DNA of 60,588 nt from assembly GCA_017398425.1 (NCBI GenBank), contig JAFQFZ010000029.1, positions 1 to 60,588 of the forward strand. The letters run 5' to 3'. The DNA is from Clostridia bacterium (GTDB lineage Bacteria > Bacillota > Clostridia > Oscillospirales > Acutalibacteraceae). This document shows, piece by piece, positions 41,895-48,510 of the stretch; within the stretch, counting starts at the first letter, position 1, and every line of letters starts with the position of its first letter. A program made the translations under genes and the position numbers. The notes beneath the pieces were generated by a model. That model was given only the letters and a program-made list of their open reading frames with translations, was not told the origin of the DNA and searched no databases.

Positions 41895-42026
41895 TTACAT
41901 GTAGCTGCTGATGGAGCTCATCAGGTCCTCCATCATTTGCTCTTCCTTGCTCTTGCAGGAAGACATAGCCAGCGCCATGGACACGACCATCGTCAGGCAA
42001 AGGACGATCGCAACGATCTTTTTCAT
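41895..42026 (-). CDS. 43-residue lipoprotein
   Basis: ATG (42026) after AGAGGAGAGG. Signal peptide with lipobox M-S-S-C at residue 24, leaving a mature peptide of only about 20 residues: charged (C-K-S-K-E-E-Q) then M-E-D-L-M-S-S-I-S-S-Y-M. It has its own consensus promoter and terminator, so the product is probably abundant. First of three tiny lipoprotein genes here. Function unknown. Confidence 0.7.
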   Translation of the reverse strand: MKKIVAIVLCLTMVVSMALAMSSCKSKEEQMMEDLMSSISSYM

Positions 42027-42070
42027 AATTCACCTCTCCTCTCATGGTGCCTTGTTATCAAGGTAAAGCG

Positions 42071-42099
42071 ATTATAACACGCTTCTCACGATCTGTCAA
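42071..42099 (-). promoter_or_regulatory. Promoter of the 43-residue lipoprotein gene
   Basis: Minus strand perfect TTGACA (42094-42099), 17-base spacer, perfect TATAAT (42071-42076). Confidence 0.9.
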
Positions 42100-42105
42100 G
42101 TGATT

Positions 42106-42321
42106 TTATGCGTTGGCACCGGCCAATTCCGCATAGGTTTTGGCAGTGTCGTAGCAGTTGTCGCAGAATTGACCGCTGACGCCCATCGCGCCGACCTCAC
42201 GCACCTCGACATTTTCTTCGCCGCACAGCTCGCAGGTGCCGAGCACACCGCCGCCGCACGCGGTCACAAGCATCATCACAGCGGCCAGCAACAGCACCGC
42301 CGCCAACAAACGTTTCATCAT
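42106..42321 (-). CDS. Small zinc-ribbon lipoprotein
   Basis: 71 residues from the first of two adjacent ATG codons (AAGGAG about 10 bases before). Signal peptide with lipobox V-T-A-C, then a mature domain with C-E-L-C-G and C-D-N-C-Y, a four-Cys zinc ribbon or dithiol pair exposed outside the membrane. Paralogous in plan to the next gene (42464-42658). Own consensus promoter. A redox or metal-binding role near thioredoxin genes is conjecture. Confidence 0.75.
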   Translation of the reverse strand: MMKRLLAAVLLLAAVMMLVTACGGGVLGTCELCGEENVEVREVGAMGVSGQFCDNCYDTAKTYAELAGANA

Positions 42322-42360
42322 CACGGATCGACTCCTTTTTTTGAAAAATGGGTTGTTCTT

Positions 42361-42389
42361 ATTATAGGCGCTTGTCGCGCGGATGTCAA
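42361..42389 (-). promoter_or_regulatory. Promoter of the 71-residue zinc-ribbon lipoprotein gene
   Basis: Minus strand perfect TTGACA (42384-42389), 17-base spacer, perfect TATAAT (42361-42366). Confidence 0.9.
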
Positions 42390-42410
42390 ACGCTTTTGAA
42401 AAACAACAAA

Positions 42411-42440
42411 GGGCGGTGCATCCCGAAGGATGCACCGCCC
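42411..42440 (-). terminator. Terminator of the 64-residue lipoprotein gene
   Basis: Stem GGGCGGTGCATCC/GGATGCACCGCCC; on the minus strand it is followed by a T-rich tail. Confidence 0.85.
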
Positions 42441-42463
42441 CGTTGTCACGACCGAAGCAGTGA

Positions 42464-42658
42464 TCAGGCACCCATCTGAACGCCGATGTTGAACAGCGCA
42501 TTGCAGGTGTCGCAGAGGTTCGCCTCTTCACCTTCGTAGGACACGTGGGTCACGTTGCCCTCGGTGCCGCACACGTCGCACTTACCGGTCTGAGCGCAGC
42601 CGGCAAACATCATCGCGAACATGGCAACCAACGCCAAAACCGCAAGGATCTTTTTCAT
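42464..42658 (-). CDS. Small zinc-ribbon lipoprotein, paralogue
   Basis: 64 residues from the ATG at 42658 (GAAAGGAGA upstream). Signal peptide, lipobox F-A-G-C, then C-D-V-C-G-T-E-G and C-D-T-C-N, the same two-knuckle plan as its neighbour. Monocistronic with its own promoter and terminator, divergent from trxA. Confidence 0.78.
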   Translation of the reverse strand: MKKILAVLALVAMFAMMFAGCAQTGKCDVCGTEGNVTHVSYEGEEANLCDTCNALFNIGVQMGA

Positions 42659-42709
42659 AAATACCAATCTCCTTTCGTTTTCTCAGCGGCAATTTCTGCC
42701 GTTTAATAT

Positions 42710-42738
42710 ACTATACTCCTGTTTTTCCGAAATGTCAA
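42710..42738 (-). promoter_or_regulatory. Promoter of the 64-residue lipoprotein gene
   Basis: Minus strand TTGACA (42733-42738), 17-base spacer, TATAGT (42710-42715). Confidence 0.85.
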
Positions 42739-42751
42739 ATACAACTTAGCA

Positions 42752-42780
42752 TAGACAATTCCGAAAATATAGGGTATACT
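42752..42780 (+). promoter_or_regulatory. Promoter of trxA-trxB
   Basis: TAGACA (42752-42757), 17-base spacer, TATACT (42775-42780), back to back with the lipoprotein promoter. Confidence 0.7.
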
Positions 42781-42813
42781 AAAGCCAGAACCTATACGAA
42801 AGGATGTGGATGT

Positions 42814-43122
42814 ATGTCTGTTCAAATCGTCAATCAAACCAATTTTGAAGAAATCAAAGCGTCCGAAAAAACGGTGCTTCTGGATTTCTATGCCGACTGG
42901 TGCGGTCCGTGCCGCATGGTGGGTCCTCTGGTGGAGGAGATCGCCGACGAGCACGCCGAGTTGTTGGTCGGCAAGATCAACGTCGATGAGGAGCCGGAAC
43001 TGGCGGCGGCGTTCGGCGTGATGAGCATCCCGACGCTCGTGGTCATGAGAAACGGCGAGGTCGTCATGAAGTCGACGGGTGCACGTCCGAAGGCGCAGAT
43101 CCTGGCGATGCTCGAAGGCTGA
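42814..43122 (+). CDS. trxA: Thioredoxin
   Basis: 102 residues. Active site W-C-G-P-C at about residues 30-34, cis-Pro in I-P-T-L, thioredoxin fold throughout, no signal peptide. Reduces cytosolic disulfides with electrons from TrxB. AAAGGATG-type site before ATG. trxB follows after 20 bases. Confidence 0.95.
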   Translation: MSVQIVNQTNFEEIKASEKTVLLDFYADWCGPCRMVGPLVEEIADEHAELLVGKINVDEEPELAAAFGVMSIPTLVVMRNGEVVMKSTGARPKAQILAMLEG

Positions 43123-43142
43123 GAGGAAAGGCGGCGGACAAG

Positions 43143-44054
43143 ATGATCGATGTGTTGATCCTCGGCGGCGGTCCCGCCGGATACACAGCGGCGCTCTATG
43201 CCGCGCGCGCCGGTCTGTCGACAACGGTGGTGGAGCGGATGTCCGCAGGCGGACAGATGACGCTCACCGGTGACATCGAGAATTATCCGGGGCTTGTAAG
43301 CGTCGACGGTTTCACCCTCGGTATGCAGATGCAACAGGGCGCGGAGGCGTTTGGTGCCGCGACGCATTACGCCGAGGTGACAAGCGTCGAGCTTGAAGGC
43401 GAGTGCAAGCGCGTCTTCACCACCGACGGCGTGCTGGAAGCGCGCACGGTCATCGTGGCGACGGGCGCGAATCCTCGACCGCTCGGTCTGCCGTCGGAGG
43501 CGGATTGGATCGGAAACGGTGTGCATTATTGCGCGCATTGTGACGGACGGTTCTACAAAGACAAGACGGTCGCCGTCATCGGCGGCGGCAACTCCGCCGT
43601 GTCCGATGCATTGTATCTGTCGCGCATCTGCAAGACGGTGTATCTGGTGCATCGCCGTCGGGAACTTCGCGCCGCGAAGGTGTATCACGAGGCGCTGTTT
43701 GCCGCGCCGAATGTGGAGGTCGTCTGGGAACATACTGTCAAAGAATTGCTGGCGACGGATCGCCTGACGGGGATCCGTCTTGCGAGCACCGTCGACAACA
43801 CGGAGAAAGCGCTGCCCTGCGACGGCGTGTTCGTCAGCATCGGACGCGAACCGGTGACGGCGTTTTTAAACGGCGCATTGCCGACCGACGAACACGGCTA
43901 CCTAGTGGCGGATGAAACGACCCAAACGCCTGTCCGGGGCGTGTTTGCAGCAGGCGACGTGCGCCGAAAGGCGCTTCGGCAGATCGTGACGGCGACCGCC
44001 GACGGCGCGGTGGCGGCGCATTTTGCGGGAGACTATCTGGAAAAACAGGGATGA
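43143..44054 (+). CDS. trxB: Thioredoxin reductase
   Basis: 303 residues. FAD motif G-G-G-P-A-G, redox pair C-A-H-C-D-G at about 133-138 (Cys-Ala-His-Cys, where many enzymes have CATC), second nucleotide motif G-G-G-N-S-A-V-S-D, H-R-R-R-E-L-R-A (NADPH-type Arg) and G-V-F-A-A-G-D-V. Reduces TrxA with NADPH. The 3' end meets a convergent glycosyltransferase remnant without any gap. Confidence 0.94.
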   Translation: MIDVLILGGGPAGYTAALYAARAGLSTTVVERMSAGGQMTLTGDIENYPGLVSVDGFTLGMQMQQGAEAFGAATHYAEVTSVELEGECKRVFTTDGVLEARTVIVATGANPRPLGLPSEADWIGNGVHYCAHCDGRFYKDKTVAVIGGGNSAVSDALYLSRICKTVYLVHRRRELRAAKVYHEALFAAPNVEVVWEHTVKELLATDRLTGIRLASTVDNTEKALPCDGVFVSIGREPVTAFLNGALPTDEHGYLVADETTQTPVRGVFAAGDVRRKALRQIVTATADGAVAAHFAGDYLEKQG

Positions 44055-44309
44055 GATACTCTCCAAGCCGATGCGGAACGCGATGTTGGCGTTGGAAATG
44101 CGGCGGTTGGTCTCGAGCACCGCGATCTCCGGACGGGTATCGTCGTATGAACGGAGAATTTCGACCGTATCGTCCGTCGAACCGTCGTCGACAACAAGGA
44201 CCTGCAAATGCTCATAGGTTTGGGAAAGTACCGAGTCGACGGCGCAACGAATGGTGTGGGCGGCGTTGTAGGCGTTGATGCATACGCTGATCAACGGTTG
44301 GCGGTTCAT
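44055..44309 (-). pseudogene. 5' stump of a family 2 glycosyltransferase gene
   Basis: From the ATG at 44309 the minus frame encodes a clear GT2 N terminus: P-L-I-S-V-C-I-N-A-Y-N, then S-V-L-S-Q-T-Y and V-V-D-D-G-S-T-D-D-T, up to about residue 85. It then runs, without homology, into the antisense of the trxB 3' end. The rest of the enzyme (acceptor site, C terminus) is missing, so the gene was truncated at the trxB stop, presumably by deletion. GGTGGAG precedes the start. Confidence 0.75.
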
Positions 44310-44365
44310 GAGCTCCACCTCGGTCGTTTTGAAGTATATGGAAAGCATAGCATATCTGTAAATGC

Positions 44366-44394
44366 TTGCGTTGTGCAACAAGGTATGCTATACT
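44366..44394 (+). promoter_or_regulatory. Promoter of the cobalamin-riboswitch operon
   Basis: TTGCGT (44366-44371), 17-base spacer, TATACT (44389-44394), about 20 bases before riboswitch helix P1. Confidence 0.75.
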
Positions 44395-44416
44395 ATCCTC
44401 ACGACAAAAGAATAAA

Positions 44417-44686
44417 CACAGATCATGGATGTGTGACCACATGCGTTTCGAACGTGCCGCTTAAGACGGCATCGGGAGAAGATGAGGGAATCGCGGTGAA
44501 AATCCGCAACAACAGCCATTGCCGTGACTCTTGCTCCAAGGCAAGACCAGTCGGAATGCTCATCGGTCTGTGAACTCAAGAAAAACGTCTCTTGGGCAAT
44601 CGAGGGGGCAAGGTGAGCGCGGCGGCGGTACGGCAGGGTATCGCGGTCGCTTGAGCGGGTACCCTTCGTGAAGGGTACTTTTTCTT
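44417..44686 (+). promoter_or_regulatory. Cobalamin (B12) riboswitch with terminator platform
   Basis: The closing helix CACAGATC (44417-44424) pairs with GGTCTGTG (44565-44572). The core carries GAGGGAATCGCGGTGAAAAT, CCGCAACAACAGCC, GCCGTGACTC and a B12-box-like AGTCGGAATGCTCATC, in the order of cobalamin riboswitches. An intrinsic terminator GTACCCTT-CGTG-AAGGGTAC with T tract follows at 44659-44686, so ligand binding probably stops transcription of the two downstream uptake genes. Confidence 0.88.
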
Positions 44687-44722
44687 TTATCCTTTTGTGA
44701 ATATCAGAAAGGATGAATCCCT

Positions 44723-45154
44723 ATGAAAACAAAAATGAAAGCCACCCTGTCCGTACTGTTTTGTCTGCTGTGCCTTTTGGGGCTGAGCGCGTGCGCGTCG
44801 AACGAAGCGCCTGTCGAGGGGCTGTGGTCGACGGCGCTCTTTACGGAGGATGCTGAATTCGGCAGCGGCACAAAGACGCTGACCGTCGCCGTCGAAGCGG
44901 GCGAAACGACCGTCCACTTCACCGTCCACACCGACAAGGATACGGTCGGCGATGCCCTGCTCGAGCACGGCATGATCGCGGGCGACGAGAGTGACTACGG
45001 TCTCTACGTCAAAGTGGTCAACGGCATCACCGCCGACTACGACGTCGACCAAAGCTACTGGGCGTTTTACATCGGTGATGAGTACGCGATGACGGGCGTC
45101 GACGCCACCGCCGTCGAGGAAGGAGTCAACTACCGCCTTGTCTACACGAAATAA
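44723..45154 (+). CDS. DUF4430 (transcobalamin-like) lipoprotein
   Basis: 143 residues. Signal peptide with lipobox L-S-A-C, then a single DUF4430-type domain (about 45-140) with D-T-V-G-D-A-L-L-E-H-G, Y-G-L-Y-V-K-V-V-N-G and Y-W-A-F-Y-I-G-D-E-Y-A, which resembles the C-terminal domain of intrinsic factor and transcobalamin. Placement directly behind a B12 riboswitch and before an ECF S component makes a surface cobalamin-capture role likely (inference). AGAAAGGATG site before ATG. Confidence 0.82.
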   Translation: MKTKMKATLSVLFCLLCLLGLSACASNEAPVEGLWSTALFTEDAEFGSGTKTLTVAVEAGETTVHFTVHTDKDTVGDALLEHGMIAGDESDYGLYVKVVNGITADYDVDQSYWAFYIGDEYAMTGVDATAVEEGVNYRLVYTK

Positions 45155-45668
45155 GCCCGCGCTGAGCGTGCAGGAGATGGTCGTGTTTGCCTTGCTCGGC
45201 ACGCTGATGTTTTGCTCGAAGATCCTGATGGAGGCACTCCCCAACGTTCACCTGCTCGGGATGCTGACGATGACCTTCACCGTGGTCTACCGCAAAAAAG
45301 CCCTGATCCCGATCTATATCTATGTGGTTCTCAACGGTCTCTACGCCGGCTTTGACCTCTGGTGGATGCCGTATCTGTACATCTGGACGATCCTGTGGGG
45401 CATCACGATGCTGTTGCCGAAAAAGATGCCCAAAGCCGTCGCCTGTGTAGTGTATCCGCTTGTCTGCGGGTTGCACGGTCTTGCCTTCGGCGCGTTGTAC
45501 GCCCCCGCGCAGGCGCTGATGTTCGGGTTCGATTTTCCGCGCACGATGATGTGGATCGCCATGGGATTCCCGTACGACGCGATCCATGCCGTCGGGAACC
45601 TCGGCGCGGGACTGCTTATCGTCCCGCTGTCCGACCTGCTCAAAAAACTGACCGCAAAATATCTGTAA
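45138..45668 (+). CDS. ECF transporter S component, probably for cobalamin or precursor
   Basis: 176 residues, about six hydrophobic segments: V-F-A-L-L-G-T-L-M-F, then L-G-M-L-T-M-T-F, I-P-I-Y-I-Y-V-V-L-N-G and further helices, with the Ala-rich first helix used for docking to the ECF module. The best start is a TTG at 45138 inside the end of the lipoprotein gene (GGAG about 12 bases upstream); an ATG at 45178 is the alternative. EcfA/EcfT are not here, so it would share a common energising module. Substrate inferred from the riboswitch. Confidence 0.8.
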   Translation: MSTRNKPALSVQEMVVFALLGTLMFCSKILMEALPNVHLLGMLTMTFTVVYRKKALIPIYIYVVLNGLYAGFDLWWMPYLYIWTILWGITMLLPKKMPKAVACVVYPLVCGLHGLAFGALYAPAQALMFGFDFPRTMMWIAMGFPYDAIHAVGNLGAGLLIVPLSDLLKKLTAKYL

Positions 45669-45670
45669 AA

Positions 45671-45706
45671 AAAGCGCCCGAAATCGGCACGGATTCTCGG
45701 GCGCTT
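45671..45706 (+). terminator. Terminator of the B12 operon
   Basis: Stem AAAGCGCCCGA/TCGGGCGCTTT with a larger loop that adds AATC/GATT pairing. Confidence 0.7.
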
Positions 45707-45963
45707 TGGCGTTTTCGGTTTCACAAAACCGCATCAGATAGGAAGCTTTTAAGCCTCCCCGTTTACGGCGATTTCTAAAGAAATCGGAGCAGCACTTTTT
45801 AGAAAATACCATAGAAACCTGCCGAAACCCCATGTTTTTACACACCGACGGCAGTGCATCCGCAGACGCAGGTTTTACAGCAAAAGAGTCAAGGTCGTGT
45901 GCGCTTGCACCATGTGATATAGTATGGTATAGTAATAGCGAGGGATAGGAGCTGAGGTTCAAA

Positions 45964-46494
45964 ATGGTAAACGGTTCAAACGATCAGTGGATATACATTC
46001 ACAACGCGGACAATACGGTTCGATATGTGTTGGGAACAAAAGGCGTAAAGCCGCTGTTTTGCTTCGGGATCAATCCGAGCACCGCAACCCCCGAAAAAAT
46101 CGACCCCACCATTCGCAAGGTTGAATGCATTGCCAAACACAACGGCTACGACAGTTTTATCATGCTGAATGTGTATCCGAAACGCGATACCGTTTTTGAG
46201 GATTTGGAAGCTGTTCGAAATGACACGGAGCATTTGAGAAACATCGAAGTCGTATTGGAGATAATGGCATCCTGTTCGCAGGTTGATATATGGGCAGCGT
46301 TCGGCAACCATATCTACGATCGAAAATATTTGCCCGCGTGCTTCAAAGATATATATGCCAAATTGCCGCAAGAGCGCATCCGTTGGTATGCAACGGCTAC
46401 CAATAAAAGCGGCGCGCCGAAACATCCATTGTACCAAAAGAACACGGCACAGCTTCGAGATTTCGATATGCAATGTTATATAGAAACGCTTTGA
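45964..46494 (+). CDS. DUF1643-family protein
   Basis: 176 residues matching DUF1643: R-Y-V-L near the N terminus, F-G-I-N-P-S-T-A-T-P-E and D-P-T-I-R-K-V, then L-N-V-Y-P and a W-A-A-F-G-N strand, with H-P-L-Y near the C terminus. The family is common in phages and mobile islands and has no established reaction. Codon use is more AT-rich than neighbours. About 250 non-coding bases precede it with AT-rich TATAGTA words that may hold its promoter. Confidence 0.78.
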   Translation: MVNGSNDQWIYIHNADNTVRYVLGTKGVKPLFCFGINPSTATPEKIDPTIRKVECIAKHNGYDSFIMLNVYPKRDTVFEDLEAVRNDTEHLRNIEVVLEIMASCSQVDIWAAFGNHIYDRKYLPACFKDIYAKLPQERIRWYATATNKSGAPKHPLYQKNTAQLRDFDMQCYIETL

Positions 46495-46560
46495 GAGCGT
46501 CGGTATGCGTGATGCTATCCGCGCTTTTTGTGAAATGAAATGAATATTACCCCATCCTCA

Positions 46561-46590
46561 GGAGGTGTCTTGTTTTTGCGACACCTCCTT
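46561..46590 (+). terminator. Terminator after the DUF1643 gene
   Basis: Stem GGAGGTGTC/GACACCTCC with a 10-base loop and short T run. Almost the same hairpin recurs at 48412-48440. Confidence 0.75.
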
Positions 46591-46599
46591 TGCTACGCA

Positions 46600-46628
46600 T
46601 TGACGAGCGGGCAAAAAGGCGGTATACT
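46600..46628 (+). promoter_or_regulatory. Repeated promoter cassette, copy 1
   Basis: TTGACG (46600-46605), 17-base spacer, TATACT (46623-46628). The spacer word AAAAAGGCGG and flanks recur at 47458-47486 and 48449-48477. Confidence 0.75.
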
Positions 46629-46660
46629 GTTGATGAAAAATGCGGCAGAGGTGAACAGAT

Positions 46661-47461
46661 GTGACAGAACTCTTTTTTGATTTGCAGGCATCGGTTATGA
46701 TGCAGGAATACTACCGTGAGGAGAAAAAGCGGGCAAAGGTTTATCAGCGCAATTTTTTTATGGAGTTCGGGTCATTGTCCGAGGGCGTTTTTTCCGAACA
46801 GCGACGTATAATGGTTGATGCGCTGTTTCGGGATGAGTGGTTGTATCGTTCGCATATCACGAAAGCATATAATCGTGCAGGTGAACGGTTGATAGAAGAA
46901 TTACGCCAACGTCTTGAAAAAGGCGATCATCTGCGCATCTGGTATGATGTATCTGTCAATGAGTTTTGTTCGATGCTGTGGATTGTCATGATGTTTTCGG
47001 AATATGCACCGCAATTGTCAATTGTTTGCGGAAACAGTATACGGTATCATCAAGATCCCGATCATCCGTGGTGGCATATGCTTCCCAAAGATGTTCCGGC
47101 GTTTTTGGAATTCGAACAACCTGTAACCGATTCGCTGTTGATAAAGATGCGAGGAATATGGAAGGAAATCTGTGAAACATCGGACGATCTTCGTATACGA
47201 GAGAACGGAATCATCCGAAGTGTGCCGGTGTACTATTTTGATGAACACATTGAAGCGCTGATCCCCGACGGTGGAATAAAGGCGTATGATTTATGGGGTG
47301 CTGTGATACGGAAATACGGGGATGCTATTCCGATGAACCTGATCGAAAAACGCATTTGTCATATTGTCCGCAACGGACGATATATCGTTACGGAATTGCC
47401 TGAAGAGGAACTACCGCCTCATGCACGACAATATCTCGATTGTTTATTTATCCATCGTTGA
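46661..47461 (+). CDS. Unknown protein with DUF1835-like central region
   Basis: 266 residues, GTG start after AGAGGTG. N-terminal helical part with Y-Y-R-E-E-K-K-R-A-K, a central segment L-R-I-W-Y-D-V-S-V-N-E-F-C-S-M-L-W that resembles DUF1835 proteins (W-Y and E-x-C positions), then D-H-P-W-W-H-M-L and a C-terminal winged-helix-like part (W-G-A-V-I-R-K-Y-G, I-V-R-N-G-R-Y-I-V). No signal peptide. AT-rich relative to the chromosome; probably acquired with the DUF1643 gene. Function unknown. Confidence 0.55.
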   Translation: MTELFFDLQASVMMQEYYREEKKRAKVYQRNFFMEFGSLSEGVFSEQRRIMVDALFRDEWLYRSHITKAYNRAGERLIEELRQRLEKGDHLRIWYDVSVNEFCSMLWIVMMFSEYAPQLSIVCGNSIRYHQDPDHPWWHMLPKDVPAFLEFEQPVTDSLLIKMRGIWKEICETSDDLRIRENGIIRSVPVYYFDEHIEALIPDGGIKAYDLWGAVIRKYGDAIPMNLIEKRICHIVRNGRYIVTELPEEELPPHARQYLDCLFIHR

Positions 47462-47486
47462 CGAGCGGGAAAAAAGGCGGTATACT
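47458..47486 (+). promoter_or_regulatory. Repeated promoter cassette, copy 2
   Basis: TTGACG (47458-47463, overlapping the preceding stop codon), 17-base spacer, TATACT (47481-47486). No intact gene follows, only a 26-codon frame. Confidence 0.7.
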
Positions 47487-47490
47487 GAGC

Positions 47491-47571
47491 ATGAAGGAAG
47501 AGATCGCATTTGATACCGAAGGCACGGTGCTGCTGGAAGTTCTTCGTGCGGTGTCTTCCTTTGCTTTATAG
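47491..47571 (+). CDS. 26-codon frame behind the orphan promoter, doubtful
   Basis: ATG 5 bases after the -10 box, so it would be leaderless; TAG at 47569. The peptide (M-K-E-E-I-A-F-D-T-E-G-T-V-L-L-E-V-L-R) has a protein-like look but no relatives that I recognise, and the DNA contains GGCACGGTGC-type self-complementary words. It may be the stump of a deleted gene or a small RNA. Confidence 0.2.
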   Translation: MKEEIAFDTEGTVLLEVLRAVSSFAL

Positions 47572-47602
47572 GTGATTGTGAAATATTGTGTTGAATTTCC
47601 TC

Positions 47603-47633
47603 TTGACTCTTACGTTACGTTATAGTGTATACT
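47603..47633 (+). promoter_or_regulatory. MerR-type autoregulated promoter with 19-bp spacer
   Basis: TTGACT (47603-47608), a 19-base spacer containing TTACGTTACGT, TATACT (47628-47633). The over-long spacer and internal repeat are typical of promoters activated by MerR-family proteins through DNA distortion. It lies just upstream of the MerR gene, so autoregulation is likely. Confidence 0.75.
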
Positions 47634-47651
47634 ATTCGTGAGGTGAGAACG

Positions 47652-48392
47652 ATGACGGTCAAAGAATTGGCGACGCTGACGGGAGTCAGCGTGCGGACAT
47701 TGCATTATTATGACGAGATCGGACTGTTGAAACCGTCGCACGTGGATGCAACTACGGGTTATCGGTATTACGGCGATGAAGCCGTTTTACGGATGCAGGA
47801 GATCCTCTTTTTCCGCGAGCTCGACTTTCCGCTCAAAACCATCGCGCAGTTGCTGGCATCTCCCGCGTATGACCGCCGTGAAGCGATCGCCAAACAACGG
47901 AAACTGCTCATCCTCAAACGAGAGCGTCTTGACCGTCTGATCAATGCACTCGACGAAGCCGAGAAAGGAAGGATCCATTGTATGAATGTGTTTGATAATC
48001 ACGAATACGAAACCGCCCGCGATACCTACGCGGCAGAGGTAAAGGAACGCTTCGGAAACACCGATGCGTATAAAGAACATCAGGCGAAAACCGCCTCCTA
48101 TTCCGCTGAGAAGTGGCAAGCGGCCACCGACGGCATGAACGCCCTGATCGCCAAATTCGCCGCTTGCATGAAAGACGGCCATTCCCCCGACAGCGCCGAA
48201 GCGCAGGCGCTCGTCAAAGCGTGGCAAGCGTATATCACCGACAACTTCTACACCTGCACCGACGAGATCTTAGCGGGCCTTGCCGAGATGTACATCGCCG
48301 ACGACCGCTTTACTGAAAACATCGACCGCCACGCCCCCGGCACCGCCGCCTTTATGCACGATGCTATTCGTGTGCATTGCAGAAAGAAGTAA
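47652..48392 (+). CDS. MerR-family regulator with TipAS ligand-binding domain
   Basis: 246 residues from the ATG at 47652 (GAGGTGAG upstream; a longer frame starts inside the promoter). N-terminal MerR helix-turn-helix (V-K-E-L-A-T-L-T-G-V-S-V-R-T-L-H-Y-Y-D, wing G-Y-R-Y-Y), a dimerisation coiled coil (about 75-115), and a C-terminal TipAS antibiotic-recognition domain (about 130-245; Y-T-C-T, A-F-M-H-D-A-I). TipA-type proteins bind thiopeptides or other ligands and activate their own promoter. The last part of the gene is duplicated as a fragment at 55567-55628. Confidence 0.88.
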   Translation: MTVKELATLTGVSVRTLHYYDEIGLLKPSHVDATTGYRYYGDEAVLRMQEILFFRELDFPLKTIAQLLASPAYDRREAIAKQRKLLILKRERLDRLINALDEAEKGRIHCMNVFDNHEYETARDTYAAEVKERFGNTDAYKEHQAKTASYSAEKWQAATDGMNALIAKFAACMKDGHSPDSAEAQALVKAWQAYITDNFYTCTDEILAGLAEMYIADDRFTENIDRHAPGTAAFMHDAIRVHCRKK

Positions 48393-48411
48393 ATAAACCC
48401 CCATCCTCACG

Positions 48412-48440
48412 AGGTGTCGCAAAAATGCGACACCTTATTT
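48412..48440 (+). terminator. Terminator after the MerR/TipAS gene
   Basis: Stem AGGTGTCGC/GCGACACCT, loop AAAAAT, then TATTTT. Related to the hairpin at 46561. Confidence 0.8.
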
Positions 48441-48448
48441 TCTGCGCA

Positions 48449-48477
48449 TTGACGGGTGACGAAAAAGGCGCTATACT
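48449..48477 (+). promoter_or_regulatory. Repeated promoter cassette, copy 3 (WYL operon)
   Basis: TTGACG (48449-48454), 17-base spacer, TATACT (48472-48477), 34 bases before the first WYL gene. Confidence 0.75.
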
Positions 48478-48510
48478 GACAATAGATCATCCAACAAGGA
48501 GGTGAACATC

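Noticed and set aside
43902-44054. Continuation of the glycosyltransferase frame through trxB
   Set aside because: Residues past about 85 have no GT2 pattern and are the antisense of trxB, so they are not part of a real protein.
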